Assembly: GCF_900142935.1 (NCBI RefSeq)
Contig: NZ_FSRS01000001.1
Coordinates: 2,800,001-2,864,000, forward strand
Length of the DNA stretch: 64,000 bases
Direction: 5' to 3'
Origin: Rhodovulum sp. ES.010
GTDB taxonomy: Bacteria > Pseudomonadota > Alphaproteobacteria > Rhodobacterales > Rhodobacteraceae
The position numbers and the translations under genes were made by a program. Position 1 is the stretch's first letter, and every line of letters begins with the position of its first letter. This document shows positions 26,707 through 36,190 of the stretch, in pieces. The notes beneath the pieces were generated by a model. The model saw nothing but the letters and a program-made list of their open reading frames with translations. It was not told the origin of the DNA and did not search any database.

Positions 26707-29616
26707 ATGTTCGCCGAACTCAGCGCCACGTCCAATTTCAGTTTCCTGACCGGGGCCTCGCATCCCGAGGAGTACATGCGCCGCGCGGCGCTTCTGGGGA
26801 TCGGCGCGCTGGCCGTGGCCGACGAGAACTCGGTGGCGGGGCTGGTGCGCGCCCATGCGGCGGCGCGCGAGATCGCGCGCGAAGTGCGGCTGCGGCGCGC
26901 CGCCGATGCCGATCCGGTCGGCCCGCCGCGGCCTGCGCATCTGCCGCAACCGCCCTCGGCGCCGATCTACACGGTGCCGCGGCTGATCCCGGCCGCGCGG
27001 CTCGTTCTGGAGGGTGGCTTTGCCGTGACCGCGTTGCCGCGCGACCGCGCGGCCTGGGGGCGGCTGTGCCGGATGCTGTCGGCGGGCAAGCTGAAGGCCG
27101 AGAAGGGCGCGTGTCGGCTCACGCTCGACGATCTGCTGGCGCGGGGCCACGGGCTCGAACTGCTGCTCCACCCGCCGGCGGACGCGGCCGACTGGCGGCG
27201 ACAGGCCGCCCGGCTTGCGCGCCGCTTCCCCGGGCATGTGGCGCTGATGATGGCGCCGGCCTATGATGGTGGGGACACCGCGCGTTTCGACCGCCTCGCC
27301 GCGCTGGCCCGCGATCTGGGTATGCCCACCGTCGCCTCGGCCGCCCCCCGCATGCATACCGGCCGCCGACGCCGCCTCGCCGATGTTCTGACCGCGATCC
27401 GCACGGGCCGGCGCGTGGACGCGCTCGGCCGCGATGCCTTGGCCAATGCCGAGCAGCGCCTGCGCGCGGAGGCGGAGATGCTGCGGCTCTTCGCGGGCCA
27501 CGAGGCAGCCGTCCGGCGCAGCGCCGGGATCGCCGCACGCTGCACCTTCAGCCTGGACGAATTGCGTTACGAGTATCCCTCGGAACTCCGGGGGGGCGAG
27601 AGCGCGGCGCAAAGGCTGGCGCGGCTCGCCCATGAGGGGCTGGCCCGGCGCTATCCGCAGGGCGCCCCCGACCGCGTGCGCGGCCTGCTGGAGCACGAAC
27701 TCGCCCTTATCGCGAAACTGGCCTACGAGCCCTATTTCCTGACCGTCCACGACATCGTCGCCTTCGCCCGTTCCCGCGGCATCCTCTGCCAGGGCCGCGG
27801 CTCGGCGGCCAATTCCGTGGTCTGCTACTGCCTCGGGATCACCTCGGTCAGCCCCGAGATCGGCACCATGGTCTTCGAACGCTTCGTGTCCGAGGCCCGG
27901 GGCGAGCCCCCCGATATCGACGTCGATTTCGAACACGAGCGGCGCGAGGAGGTGATCCAGCACATCTACGAAAGATACGGCCGCCACCGGGCGGGGCTGT
28001 GCGCCACCGTCATTCACTACCGCGGCAAGCGCGCGGTGCGCGAGGTGGGCCGCGCGATGGGCCTGTCCGAAGACACGGTGGCCGCGCTGTCGAGCCAGAT
28101 CTGGGGCTGGGGCAACGGCAGCATCGCCGAGACCCGCCTCCGCGAGATCGGGCTCGACCCGGCCGACCCGCGGCTCCGGCGCACGATGGCGCTGATCGAG
28201 GAGATCCAGGGCTTTCCCCGCCACCTGTCCCAGCATGTCGGCGGCTTCGTCATCACCGAGGGGCGGCTCGACGAACTGGTGCCCGTCGAGAACGCCACGA
28301 TGGAGGACCGCACCGTCATCTGCTGGGACAAGGACGATATCGACGCGCTGGGCATCCTCAAGGTCGATGTGCTCGCGCTGGGGATGCTCACCTGCCTGCG
28401 CAAGGCGTTCGAGCTGATCGAGCGCCATCACGGGACGCGGCTGGACCTCGCCACCCTGCCGCCCGAGGATCCGGCGGTCTACGACATGCTCTGCCGGGCG
28501 GATTCGCTCGGCGTCTTCCAGGTGGAAAGCCGGGCGCAGATGAATTTCCTGCCCCGGATGCGGCCGCGCAGCTTCTACGACCTGGTGATCCAGGTCGCGA
28601 TCATCCGCCCCGGGCCGATCCAGGGCGACATGGTCCACCCCTATCTCAGGCGCCGCAACGGCGAGGAGGCGGTGCGCTTCCCCTCGGACGCGCTGGGTGC
28701 GGTGCTGGGCAAGACGCTGGGTGTGCCGCTGTTCCAGGAACAGGCGATGCAGATCGCGATCACCGGGGCAGGCTTCACGGCCGAAGAGGCCGACCGCCTG
28801 CGCCGCTCGCTCGCCACCTTCAAGAAGCACGGCAATGTCAGCGAGTTCCGGGGCCGGTTCCTGCGCGGGATGGCCGCCAACGGCTATGAGGCCGATTTCG
28901 CCGAACGCTGCTTTTCCCAGATCGAGGGCTTCGGCTCCTACGGCTTCCCCGAAAGCCACGCGGCGAGCTTCGCGCTGCTGGTCTACGCCTCGGCCTGGGT
29001 GAAACGCCACCACCCCGCGATCTTCGCCTGCGCGCTGCTGAACGCGCAGCCCATGGGGTTCTACGCCCCCGCGCAGATCGTGCGCGACGCGCGCGAGCAC
29101 GGGGTCGAGGTGCGGCCGGTCTGCGTGAACCGCAGTCACTGGGACAACATGGTGGAGCCCGACGACGAGGGCGGGCTCGCGCTGCGGCTCGGCTTTCGCC
29201 AGATCGCCGGCCTGCCCGAGGAAGAGGGGGCCTGGATCGTGGCGGCCCGCGGCAACGGCTATGGATGCGTCGAGGATGTCTGGCGCCGGGCGGGGCTGGC
29301 GCCGGCCCTGATCGAGAAGCTGGCCGAGGCGGACGCCTTCGCCGCGCTGGGTCTTTCGCGGCGCGCGGCGCTCTGGGCGGCCCGCGCGCTGACCGCGCCG
29401 GCTCCCCTGCCGCTCTTCGCCGGCGATCTCGACGGCGAAGGCCTCCTCGAGCCCCGGGTCACGCTTCCTGCGTCTTCCGAGGGCGAAGAGGTGGTCGACG
29501 ACTATCTCGCGCTGCGCCTCACGCTGCGCCGTCATCCCGTGGCCCTGATCCGGCACCGGCTTACACCGGGTTGTCCGCCTTTGGCGGCTCCCAGGCGCGT
29601 CGCGGCCGCGCCCTGA
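26707..29616 (+). CDS. dnaE2: Error-prone DNA polymerase III alpha subunit DnaE2, C-terminally short
   Basis: SOS mutasome polymerase for translesion synthesis. The product begins MFAELSATSNFSFLTGASHPEE (PHP domain), and contains the palm acidic motif PPDIDVDFEHERREEVIQ, the RHLSQHVGGFVIT segment and YGFPESHAASFALLVYASAW. It is 969 residues, roughly 100 short of typical DnaE2: it ends soon after LTLRRHPVALIRHRL and lacks the OB-fold region that normally follows (VRQRPG...EDETG). No such sequence is visible in other frames downstream; an intergenic repeat begins 9 bases after the stop. imuA and imuB are not adjacent. The catalytic core looks intact. Confidence 0.9.
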   Translation: MFAELSATSNFSFLTGASHPEEYMRRAALLGIGALAVADENSVAGLVRAHAAAREIAREVRLRRAADADPVGPPRPAHLPQPPSAPIYTVPRLIPAARLVLEGGFAVTALPRDRAAWGRLCRMLSAGKLKAEKGACRLTLDDLLARGHGLELLLHPPADAADWRRQAARLARRFPGHVALMMAPAYDGGDTARFDRLAALARDLGMPTVASAAPRMHTGRRRRLADVLTAIRTGRRVDALGRDALANAEQRLRAEAEMLRLFAGHEAAVRRSAGIAARCTFSLDELRYEYPSELRGGESAAQRLARLAHEGLARRYPQGAPDRVRGLLEHELALIAKLAYEPYFLTVHDIVAFARSRGILCQGRGSAANSVVCYCLGITSVSPEIGTMVFERFVSEARGEPPDIDVDFEHERREEVIQHIYERYGRHRAGLCATVIHYRGKRAVREVGRAMGLSEDTVAALSSQIWGWGNGSIAETRLREIGLDPADPRLRRTMALIEEIQGFPRHLSQHVGGFVITEGRLDELVPVENATMEDRTVICWDKDDIDALGILKVDVLALGMLTCLRKAFELIERHHGTRLDLATLPPEDPAVYDMLCRADSLGVFQVESRAQMNFLPRMRPRSFYDLVIQVAIIRPGPIQGDMVHPYLRRRNGEEAVRFPSDALGAVLGKTLGVPLFQEQAMQIAITGAGFTAEEADRLRRSLATFKKHGNVSEFRGRFLRGMAANGYEADFAERCFSQIEGFGSYGFPESHAASFALLVYASAWVKRHHPAIFACALLNAQPMGFYAPAQIVRDAREHGVEVRPVCVNRSHWDNMVEPDDEGGLALRLGFRQIAGLPEEEGAWIVAARGNGYGCVEDVWRRAGLAPALIEKLAEADAFAALGLSRRAALWAARALTAPAPLPLFAGDLDGEGLLEPRVTLPASSEGEEVVDDYLALRLTLRRHPVALIRHRLTPGCPPLAAPRRVAAAP

Positions 29617-29625
29617 CGAGACCTT

Positions 29626-29658
29626 GCCTCCGGCGGGGATATTTCCAGCCAGAAGAAG
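29626..29658 (+). repeat. Dispersed intergenic repeat, copy C
   Basis: GCCTCCGGCGGGGATATTT followed by CCAGCCAGAAGAAG. It begins 9 bases after the dnaE2 stop and forms an inverted pair with copy D about 130 bases away, matching at about 30 of 33 positions. Confidence 0.75.
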
Positions 29659-29736
29659 CAAGAGAACATTAACCTTAATGCGCCATATCGGAGGGGCGGT
29701 ACAGGCGGGGACGCCGATGACCGCGCCAGGAGAAGG

Positions 29737-29773
29737 CCCCCTGTCCCCCCTTCACGAAGGCCCGGACAGGGGG
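29737..29773. terminator. Hairpin between dnaE2 and the transglycosylase gene
   Basis: Perfect 10-bp inverted repeat (CCCCCTGTCC at 29737-29746, complement at 29764-29773) between two convergent genes. No T run follows on either strand. It lies inside the interval bounded by inverted repeat copies C and D. Confidence 0.5.
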
Positions 29774-29786
29774 TCGATTTCCGTCT

Positions 29787-29819
29787 CTTCTTCTGGCGGC
29801 AAATATCCCCGCCGGAGGC
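29787..29819 (-). repeat. Dispersed intergenic repeat, copy D
   Basis: Minus-strand reading GCCTCCGGCGGGGATATTT then GCCGCCAGAAGAAG, nearly identical to copy C and inverted to it. Located just downstream of the transglycosylase stop in that gene's own orientation. Confidence 0.75.
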
Positions 29820-29848
29820 AGCCGACGCAGTCGGCTTTCCCGACGTGC

Positions 29849-31174
29849 TCAACGCAGGCGCTTGAGGATCTCCAGGCTCGCATAACCGTCCGGGATCATC
29901 CCGATCGAACGCTGGAAGGCGCGGACCGCGGCGATGGTGTTCGGGCCGATCTTGCCGTCGATGCCCTTGGTGTCGAACCCGGCCCGCGTCAGCCGCTCCT
30001 GCAACTCCTTGCGCTCGGCGAACAGCAGCGCCCGGTCGCCGCGGGGCCAGTCGGCGCGGATCGGCGGCCCGCCCTTCAGACGGTCCGACAGGTGCCCAAC
30101 CCCGATCACGTAGGCATCCGCCGTGTTGTAGCGTTCGATCACCCCGAAATTGTCGAAGACCATGAAAGCCGCCCCCCGCGCGCCCGCCGGCAGCAGGATC
30201 GAGGCGCGCCCGTAATCGGGCACCGGCCGGCCATTCATGTCGCGCACGCCCATCGCCGCCCATTGCGAGGGGCTGCGTTTCACGTCGCGATCGGCCAGGC
30301 GATGGTCGAAGCTCGGTGGCAGCCGCACCTCCACGCCCCAGGGTTGGCCTTTCGTCCAGCCGAACCGCGCCAGGTAGGCCGCGGTCGAGGCGAGCGCGTC
30401 GGCGGGGTTGTCGCTCCAGATGTCGCGCCGCCCGTCGCCGGTGAAATCCACCGCATAGGCCAGGTAGGAGGTCGGGATGAACTGGGTATGTCCCATCGCC
30501 CCCGCCCAGGAGCCGGTCATGCGCCGCGCGTCGGTGTCGCCGGCCTGAACGATCTTGAGCGCCGCGATCAGCTGCTGTTCGAAGAACCGCCCGCGCCGCC
30601 CGTCATAGGCCAGCGTCGCAAGCGCCCCGATGATCGGCGTCGAGCCGCGATATTCGCCATAGGCGCTTTCCAGCCCCCAGACCGCGACCACGACCTCCTT
30701 GTCGACGCCGTAGCGCGCCTCGATCATCTCCAGCAGCCGGCCATGCTCGCGCAGGGCGTCCCGGCCGTTCCGGACCCGCGTGTCCGAGACCGCGCTGTCG
30801 AGATAGTCCCAGATCGCCTTGGTGAACTCGGCCTGGTTGCGGTCGCGCTCGATCACGTCGGCATTGTAGCGCACGCCGCGGAAGGCGGCGTCGAAGGTGC
30901 GCGCCGAGATGCCCTGCGACAGCGCGCGGCCGCGGAACCCGTCGATCCAGCGCTGGAATCCCCGGTTCGCGGTCGATACCTGCACGGGTTTCAAGGGCGT
31001 CTCCGTTTGGCGCGCCGGCCGCGGGGCGGGCCGCGGGCTTTGGGCGGCCGCCGCGTCCGCGTCGGGGCGCGGCGCGGGCCGGGGGGAGCCGTCGAGCGCG
31101 GCCGCAGGGCCGGGCGCGGTCAGAACGGCAAGGGTCACCGCAAGGACCCTGGCATGCGCCATCATGGAAAACAT
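29849..31174 (-). CDS. Lytic murein transglycosylase (MltB type) with peptidoglycan-binding domain
   Basis: Cleaves peptidoglycan glycan strands in the periplasm. From ATG 31174 the protein has 441 residues: signal peptide (MFSMMAHARVLAVTLAVLTA), a Pro/Arg-rich linker, the SLT domain with WGLESAYGEYRG (catalytic Glu) and GSWAGAMGHTQFIPTSY, and a C-terminal PG_binding_1 domain (GFDTKGIDGKIGPNTIAAVRAF). AAAGG lies about 10 bases upstream. An upstream in-frame extension to 31249 lacks a signal-like N-terminus. Confidence 0.93.
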   Translation of the reverse strand: MFSMMAHARVLAVTLAVLTAPGPAAALDGSPRPAPRPDADAAAAQSPRPAPRPARQTETPLKPVQVSTANRGFQRWIDGFRGRALSQGISARTFDAAFRGVRYNADVIERDRNQAEFTKAIWDYLDSAVSDTRVRNGRDALREHGRLLEMIEARYGVDKEVVVAVWGLESAYGEYRGSTPIIGALATLAYDGRRGRFFEQQLIAALKIVQAGDTDARRMTGSWAGAMGHTQFIPTSYLAYAVDFTGDGRRDIWSDNPADALASTAAYLARFGWTKGQPWGVEVRLPPSFDHRLADRDVKRSPSQWAAMGVRDMNGRPVPDYGRASILLPAGARGAAFMVFDNFGVIERYNTADAYVIGVGHLSDRLKGGPPIRADWPRGDRALLFAERKELQERLTRAGFDTKGIDGKIGPNTIAAVRAFQRSIGMIPDGYASLEILKRLR

Positions 31175-31271
31175 CTGCTCGGACCTTTCCGGTTTTGACC
31201 GATTGTAGCCCCAGCGCGGCGACTCGCAAAGCGGGCAATCGCCCGTCATGCGCGATCTCGCCGGATTTCGC

Positions 31272-33527
31272 CTAGCGGCTCTTGCGCTGCACCTTGCGGC
31301 GCGCCTTGTCGGTGCGGGCCTTGGCGCGGGCGGGCTTGCGGCGGACGGGCTTGCCGGGCTTGCGGCGGGGCCGCGCGCCCATCGGCTGGTCCTCGACGCT
31401 CAGCAGCTCGAAGGTCAGCCCGCCGGTCACCGGCACCGCCTCGGCGAGCCGCACGGTCACCCGCTGGCCGATGCCGATCTCGCGCCCGGTATCGGCGCCC
31501 ATCAGGGTCTGCGCCTCGCGGTCGTGGTGGAAATACTCGTTGCCCAGTTCGCGGATCGGCACGAGGCCGTCGGCGCCGGTCTCGTCCAGCGTCACGAACA
31601 CGCCGAACCGTGCGATCCCCGAGATGCGGCCGGTGAACTCGTTGCCGACCCGTTCCGACAGATAGGCCGCGAGGTAGCGGTCGGTGGTGTCGCGTTCGGC
31701 CGCCATCGAGCGGCGCTCGGTCTCGCTGATATGCTGGGCGGTGGCCTCCAGCGTGTCGATATCCTCGGAGCTGAGCCCGTCCTTGCCCCAGCCATGCGCG
31801 GTGATCAGCGCCCGGTGCACGATCAGGTCGGCATAGCGCCGGATGGGCGAGGTGAAATGCGCATAGGACCGCAGCGCCAGCCCGAAATGGCCGAAATGTT
31901 CCGGCGTGTAATAGGCCTGGGTCATCGAGCGCAGCGTGGACAGGTTGATGAGTTCGGAAAACTCGGTGCCCATCGCCTGGTCCAGCAGGTCGTTCAGGTG
32001 GCGGGTCTGCAACACCTGCCCCTTGGCCAGCGTGAAGCCCGAGGCCGCGGCCACCTCGCGCAGCGCGTCAAGCTTTTCGGGCGGCGGCTCCTCGTGGACG
32101 CGGAAGATCAGCGGGCGGCGCAGCCGGGTCAGTTCCTCGGCGGCGGCGACATTGGCCAGCACCATGAACTCCTCGATCAGCCGGTGCGCGTCCAGCCGGT
32201 CGCGGAACTTGACCGAGGCCACATGCCCGTCCTCGCCGAGCTCGATCCGCCGCTCGGGCAGGTCGAGGTCCAGCGGCTGGCGGGACTCGCGCGCCCGGGT
32301 CAGCGCCCCGTAGGCGGCATAGAGCGGCCGGATCACGTCCTCCAGAAGCGGCTCGGCCTTCTCGCCGGGCTTGCCGTCCTGTGCCGCCTGCACCTCTTCG
32401 TAGGCAAGCGCCCCGGCCGAGGCCATCAGCCCGCGGGTGAAGCGGTGCGACAGCTTGTGGCCATGGGCGTCGATTTTCATCCGCACCGCGATGCAGGCCC
32501 TGGGCACGCCCTCGTGCAGGCTGCAAAGATCGCCCGACAGCCGGTCGGGCAGCATCGGCACCACCCGGTCGGGGAAATAGCTGGAGTTGCCGCGCTTGCG
32601 CGCCTCGCGGTCCAGCGCCGAGCCGGGCGTCACGTAATGGGCGACGTCCGCGATGGCGACCCACAGGATATGCCCGCCCTCGTTCTTGGGGTCGTCGTCG
32701 GGCATCGCCAGCACCGCGTCGTCGCGGTCCCGCGCATCGGCCGGGTCGATGGTGATCAGCGGCAACTCGCGCAGATCCTCGCGCGCGCCCAGCCCCGCGG
32801 GTTTCGCGCGGTCGGCCTCGGCGATCACGTCGTCGGGAAATTCGTCGGGGATGCCGTGCTGGTGGATCGCGATCAGACTCACCGCCCTGGGCGCCGTGGG
32901 GTCGCCCAGCCGCTCGACCACGCGGGCCTTGGGCAGGCCCATCCGGCCCCGCGGGCCCGCCTGCTCGGCCTCGACCAGCTCGCCGTCCTTCGCGCCGTGG
33001 GCCGCGTCGCGGCCGACCACCCATTCCTTGTCGGCGCCCTTGTCGATGGGCACGATCCGCCCGCCCTCGGCGCCCTTGCGGAAGACGCCGAGGATGCGTT
33101 TCGGGTTCGCGCCGATCTTGCGGATCAGCCGCGCCTCGTACTGGTGTTCCTCGCCGCGCACTTCCTGCAGGCGGGCGAGGATGCGGTCGCCCTCGCCCAG
33201 CGCGGGTTCCGCCTTGCGCGCGACGAACAGCACCCGCGGCTCCGGCCCCTCGCCGTGCCATTCCAGCGGCTTGGCATAGAGATCGCCGTTCGCGTCGGGG
33301 GCCAGCACCTGCAGCACGGTCACCGGCGGCAGCTTCTCGGGGTCGCGATAGGTCTTGCGCCGCTTCTCCAGATGCCCCTCGTCCTCAAGCTGCTTGAGCA
33401 CGCGCTTGAGGTCGATCCGGTCGGCCCCCTTGATGCCGAACGCCTTGGCGATGTCGCGCTTCGACGTCTGGCCGGGGTTCTCGGCGATCCAGTCGAGGAT
33501 CTCGGTTTTCGAGGGGATGCGGGTCAT
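31272..33527 (-). CDS. rnr: Ribonuclease R
   Basis: Processive 3'-5' exoribonuclease acting on structured RNA. The 751-residue product has an N-terminal winged-helix part (TSKRDIAKAFGIKGADRIDLKRVL), cold-shock-like OB domains, the RNB catalytic domain (ITIDPADARDRDDAV with four acidic residues; AHYVTPGSALDREARKRGNSSYFPDRV; SYAHFTSPIRRYADLIVHRAL), an S1 domain (FTGRISGIARFGVFVTL) and a Lys/Arg-rich tail. ATG 33527 has no Shine-Dalgarno; a GTG at 33548 is an alternative. Confidence 0.96.
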   Translation of the reverse strand: MTRIPSKTEILDWIAENPGQTSKRDIAKAFGIKGADRIDLKRVLKQLEDEGHLEKRRKTYRDPEKLPPVTVLQVLAPDANGDLYAKPLEWHGEGPEPRVLFVARKAEPALGEGDRILARLQEVRGEEHQYEARLIRKIGANPKRILGVFRKGAEGGRIVPIDKGADKEWVVGRDAAHGAKDGELVEAEQAGPRGRMGLPKARVVERLGDPTAPRAVSLIAIHQHGIPDEFPDDVIAEADRAKPAGLGAREDLRELPLITIDPADARDRDDAVLAMPDDDPKNEGGHILWVAIADVAHYVTPGSALDREARKRGNSSYFPDRVVPMLPDRLSGDLCSLHEGVPRACIAVRMKIDAHGHKLSHRFTRGLMASAGALAYEEVQAAQDGKPGEKAEPLLEDVIRPLYAAYGALTRARESRQPLDLDLPERRIELGEDGHVASVKFRDRLDAHRLIEEFMVLANVAAAEELTRLRRPLIFRVHEEPPPEKLDALREVAAASGFTLAKGQVLQTRHLNDLLDQAMGTEFSELINLSTLRSMTQAYYTPEHFGHFGLALRSYAHFTSPIRRYADLIVHRALITAHGWGKDGLSSEDIDTLEATAQHISETERRSMAAERDTTDRYLAAYLSERVGNEFTGRISGIARFGVFVTLDETGADGLVPIRELGNEYFHHDREAQTLMGADTGREIGIGQRVTVRLAEAVPVTGGLTFELLSVEDQPMGARPRRKPGKPVRRKPARAKARTDKARRKVQRKSR

Positions 33528-33580
33528 GGGACAGGAGGTAACATGCACACCCCGCCCCGTCAGCCGGAAAGCGGGGCGGT

Positions 33581-34720
33581 TCAGGCGAAATAGTCGGCGA
33601 GGATGCGCGCGTAGACGCGCGCCAGCGACTCGACCTGGTCCACCGCCACGCGTTCGTCCACCTCGTGCATGGTCTTGCCGACCAGCCCGAACTCGACCAC
33701 CGGGCAGACATCCTTGACGAAGCGCGCGTCCGACGTGCCGCCCGAGGTGGAGAGCTGAGGGCGCCGGCCGGTTTCCGCCTCGACCGCCCCGGCCACGAGT
33801 TCCGAAAGCGCGCCGGGCGGGGTCAGGAAGCTCTCGCCCGAGACCTTGAACTCCATGTCGAAGCGGATCCCGGTCTCGTCGGTGACCTTGTCGGCCTCGG
33901 CGCGCAGCCATTCGGTCAGGCTGTCCGAGGAATGCGCCTCGTTGAAGCGGATGTTGACGGTGGCGCGGCAGAGGCCGGGAATCACGTTGGTCGCCGGGTT
34001 GCCGGTGTCGAAGGTGGTCACCGCCAGCGTCGAGGGGTCGAAATGGCGGGTGCCCTCGTCGAGCGGATAGACCGACAGCCGTTCGACGAGCCGCGCCATC
34101 GCCGGGATCGGGTTCTGTGCGCGATGCGGATAGGCGGAATGGCCCTGCACCCCATGCGCGGTGAACCAGGCGGTCATCGACCCGCGGCGGCCGATCTTCA
34201 TCATGTCGCCGAGGGTGTCGCGGCTGGTGGGTTCGCCCACCAGACAGGCCGCCATGTGTTCGCCCTCGGTCGCCATCCAGTCGAGCAGCGCGGCGGTGCC
34301 GTCGATCGCGTCGCCCTCCTCGTCGCCGGTGATGGTCAGCACGACCGCGCCGTCGGGCGGCGTGTCGGTGACGAAGTCGATGGCGGCGGCGACGAAGGCG
34401 GCGACGCCCGATTTCATGTCGGTTGCGCCCCGGCCCCAGAGCAGGCCGTCGCGCCGCTCGGCCCCGAACGGGTCATGCGTCCAGGCGGCGGTGTCGCCGG
34501 CGGGCACCACGTCGGTATGGCCGTTGAAGCCGAGGGTTTTGGGGTGGCCCTTGGCCCCCCAGCGGGCGAAGAGGTTGGCCACGCCGCCCCGGTCGACCCG
34601 GTGACAGTCGAACCCCGCCGCGGCCAGCCGGGTTTCCAGAAGCCGGAGCGCGCCGCCTTCGCTGGGCGTGACCGAGGGGCAGCGGATCAGCTCGGCGGTC
34701 AGGGCGACGGGGTCGGTCAT
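33581..34720 (-). CDS. dapE: Succinyl-diaminopimelate desuccinylase
   Basis: Zn-dependent M20 hydrolase of the succinylase branch of lysine/diaminopimelate synthesis. The 379-residue product starts [23 protein letters not shown] and shows [13 protein letters not shown] (metal His and Asp), [15 protein letters not shown], the catalytic/metal [11 protein letters not shown] and the C-terminal ELVGK-like [13 protein letters not shown]. dapD, the preceding enzyme of the branch apart from DapC, lies just upstream on the same strand. Confidence 0.97.
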   Translation of the reverse strand: MTDPVALTAELIRCPSVTPSEGGALRLLETRLAAAGFDCHRVDRGGVANLFARWGAKGHPKTLGFNGHTDVVPAGDTAAWTHDPFGAERRDGLLWGRGATDMKSGVAAFVAAAIDFVTDTPPDGAVVLTITGDEEGDAIDGTAALLDWMATEGEHMAACLVGEPTSRDTLGDMMKIGRRGSMTAWFTAHGVQGHSAYPHRAQNPIPAMARLVERLSVYPLDEGTRHFDPSTLAVTTFDTGNPATNVIPGLCRATVNIRFNEAHSSDSLTEWLRAEADKVTDETGIRFDMEFKVSGESFLTPPGALSELVAGAVEAETGRRPQLSTSGGTSDARFVKDVCPVVEFGLVGKTMHEVDERVAVDQVESLARVYARILADYFA

Positions 34721-34847
34721 GGGCGGGCTCCTTTGCGGGTCGGGCTCAGCGATAGCCCGCGCCGGGCAGGGCCGCAATGGGGGAGGGGTTTCGCCCCGGC
34801 CTTGCCGGGGCGACCGGCCGGGGGCTCCGCCCCGTCGCCAATGGCGA

Positions 34848-34876
34848 CCCCCCGGGATATTTCCGGCCAGAAGAAG
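34848..34876 (+). repeat. Dispersed intergenic repeat, copy E
   Basis: CCCCCGGGATATTTCCGG followed by CCAGAAGAAG. Just upstream are two small hairpins, GGGGCTCCGCCCC (from about 34811) and GTCGCC-AAT-GGCGAC (34834-34848), so this copy has the hairpin-plus-tail plan of copy B. Confidence 0.7.
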
Positions 34877-34892
34877 ACGGGGGGCCGCGTTT

Positions 34893-34947
34893 GTCCGATG
34901 AAAGTCCGATGAAAGTCCGATGGAATTCCGATGGAATTCCGATGGCG
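34893..34947 (+). repeat. Tandem repeat, five 11-bp units
   Basis: Units are GTCCGATGAAA, GTCCGATGAAA, GTCCGATGGAA, TTCCGATGGAA and TTCCGATGGCG. The array lies 15 bases beyond the stop of the minus-strand hypothetical gene and directly after repeat copy E. A related pair of 11-mers occurs at 36196-36217. Confidence 0.9.
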
Positions 34948-34961
34948 GTTTCGGGGCTGTT

Positions 34962-35300
34962 TCAGCCGTCGTCGCGATCGAAGAACGGCTCCATCTGCGC
35001 CACGATCACCGCGTTCTCGGCCAGCGCGCGGGCCATCAGCGCGGCTTCCTCGTCGGGGATGTCATGGCCCTGCGCCCGGCGTTCCTCGGCGGTGCCGTAG
35101 CCGGTCACGTCGAGCGGTGCGAGCCCGGCCTGCTTCAGCACCGCCACCGTCTCGCGCACCGCCTCGGCCTCGTCCACGCCCGAGGCGTAGCACATCAGCC
35201 CCGCCCCGGTCGCCCCCTCGGGAAGGCCGTCATCGGGCTTGCGGCCGACTTCGATGAGAAGGGTGTAAACCTCTTGTTTCGGCTTGGCTTTTTCAGTCAC
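34962..35300 (-). CDS. Conserved hypothetical protein overlapping dapD
   Basis: A 112-residue cytoplasmic protein of unknown function. It starts with GTG at 35300, overlapping the dapD stop by 8 bases, so it is translationally coupled to dapD. Features seen: a basic start ([21 protein letters not shown]), a central [24 protein letters not shown] and an acidic end. The fold looks alpha/beta, with no catalytic motif I recognise. Position suggests a link to lysine/cell-wall precursor synthesis, but nothing in the sequence proves it. Confidence 0.75.
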   Translation of the reverse strand: MTEKAKPKQEVYTLLIEVGRKPDDGLPEGATGAGLMCYASGVDEAEAVRETVAVLKQAGLAPLDVTGYGTAEERRAQGHDIPDEEAALMARALAENAVIVAQMEPFFDRDDG

Positions 35301-36120
35301 GCAACAGCTCGTTGATGCCGACCTTGGAGCGGGTCTTCTCGTCCACCCGCTTGACGATCACCGCGCAGTAGAGGTTCACGCCGCCCTTGGAGGGCAGCGA
35401 GCCCGAGACCACGACCGAGTAGGGCGGCACCTCGCCGTAGATCACCTCGCCGGTCTCGCGATCGACGATCTTGGTCGATTTGCCGATGAAGACGCCCATT
35501 CCGAGGACCGCGCCCTCGCGCACGATGCAGCCCTCGACCACCTCGGAGCGGGCGCCGATGAAGCAGTTGTCCTCGATGATCGTGGGACCGGCCTGCATCG
35601 GTTCCAGCACGCCGCCGATGCCCACGCCGCCCGAGAGATGCACGTTCTTGCCGATCTGGGCGCAGGACCCGACGGTGGCCCAGGTGTCGACCATCGTGCC
35701 CGCGTCCACATAGGCGCCGAGATTGACGAAGGAGGGCATCAGCACGACGCCCGGCGCGATATAGGCGGATTTGCGGACGATGCAGTTGGGCACCGCGCGG
35801 AAGCCCGCGGCCTTCCACTCGTTGTCGCCCCAGCCCTTGAACTTCGAGTCGACCTTGTCCCACCAGTGGCCGCCTTGGGGGCCGCCGTCCTGCTGTTCCA
35901 TGTCTTTCAGCCGAAAGCCCAGAAGCACCGCCTTCTTGGCCCACTGGTTCACGTGCCAGTCGCCGTTTTCCTGCCGTTCGGCCACGCGCAGTTCGCCGCT
36001 GTCGAGCGCGTTCAGCGTGTTCTCGATCGCCTCGCGCGTCTCGCCGCCCGTGGAGGGCGTGATCGTGTCGCGCGCCTCCCAGGCGGCTTCGATGGCGGCT
36101 TCGAGCTGGGCGTGGGACAT
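35293..36120 (-). CDS. dapD: 2,3,4,5-tetrahydropyridine-2,6-dicarboxylate N-succinyltransferase
   Basis: Succinylates tetrahydrodipicolinate from succinyl-CoA, the first step of the succinylase branch to meso-diaminopimelate and lysine. The 275-residue product has the family length, an N-terminal helical part ([20 protein letters not shown]) and a left-handed beta-helix of hexapeptide repeats ([40 protein letters not shown]). ATG 36120 has GGAGGAAG at good spacing. Divergent from the LOG-family gene with 70 bases between starts. Confidence 0.97.
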   Translation of the reverse strand: MSHAQLEAAIEAAWEARDTITPSTGGETREAIENTLNALDSGELRVAERQENGDWHVNQWAKKAVLLGFRLKDMEQQDGGPQGGHWWDKVDSKFKGWGDNEWKAAGFRAVPNCIVRKSAYIAPGVVLMPSFVNLGAYVDAGTMVDTWATVGSCAQIGKNVHLSGGVGIGGVLEPMQAGPTIIEDNCFIGARSEVVEGCIVREGAVLGMGVFIGKSTKIVDRETGEVIYGEVPPYSVVVSGSLPSKGGVNLYCAVIVKRVDEKTRSKVGINELLRD

Positions 36121-36190
36121 CGCTTCCTCCGCGGAAAGGTGGCTTTCATGATTGGCCGTCAGCCTATAGACGCAAGGAACCCTAGGCGCA

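Noticed and set aside
26506..29661. A 1051-codon frame antisense to dnaE2
   Set aside because: Composition typical of a shadow frame; dnaE2 carries all the polymerase motifs on the other strand.
33533..33593. Strong AGGAGGTAAC-ATG followed by a 16-codon plus-strand ORF between rnr and dapE
   Set aside because: Lies between two minus-strand genes with no promoter visible; the peptide [16 protein letters not shown] has no features, so the SD match is probably chance.
31248..33593. Long plus-strand frame opposite rnr
   Set aside because: Shadow of a recognisable RNase R gene.
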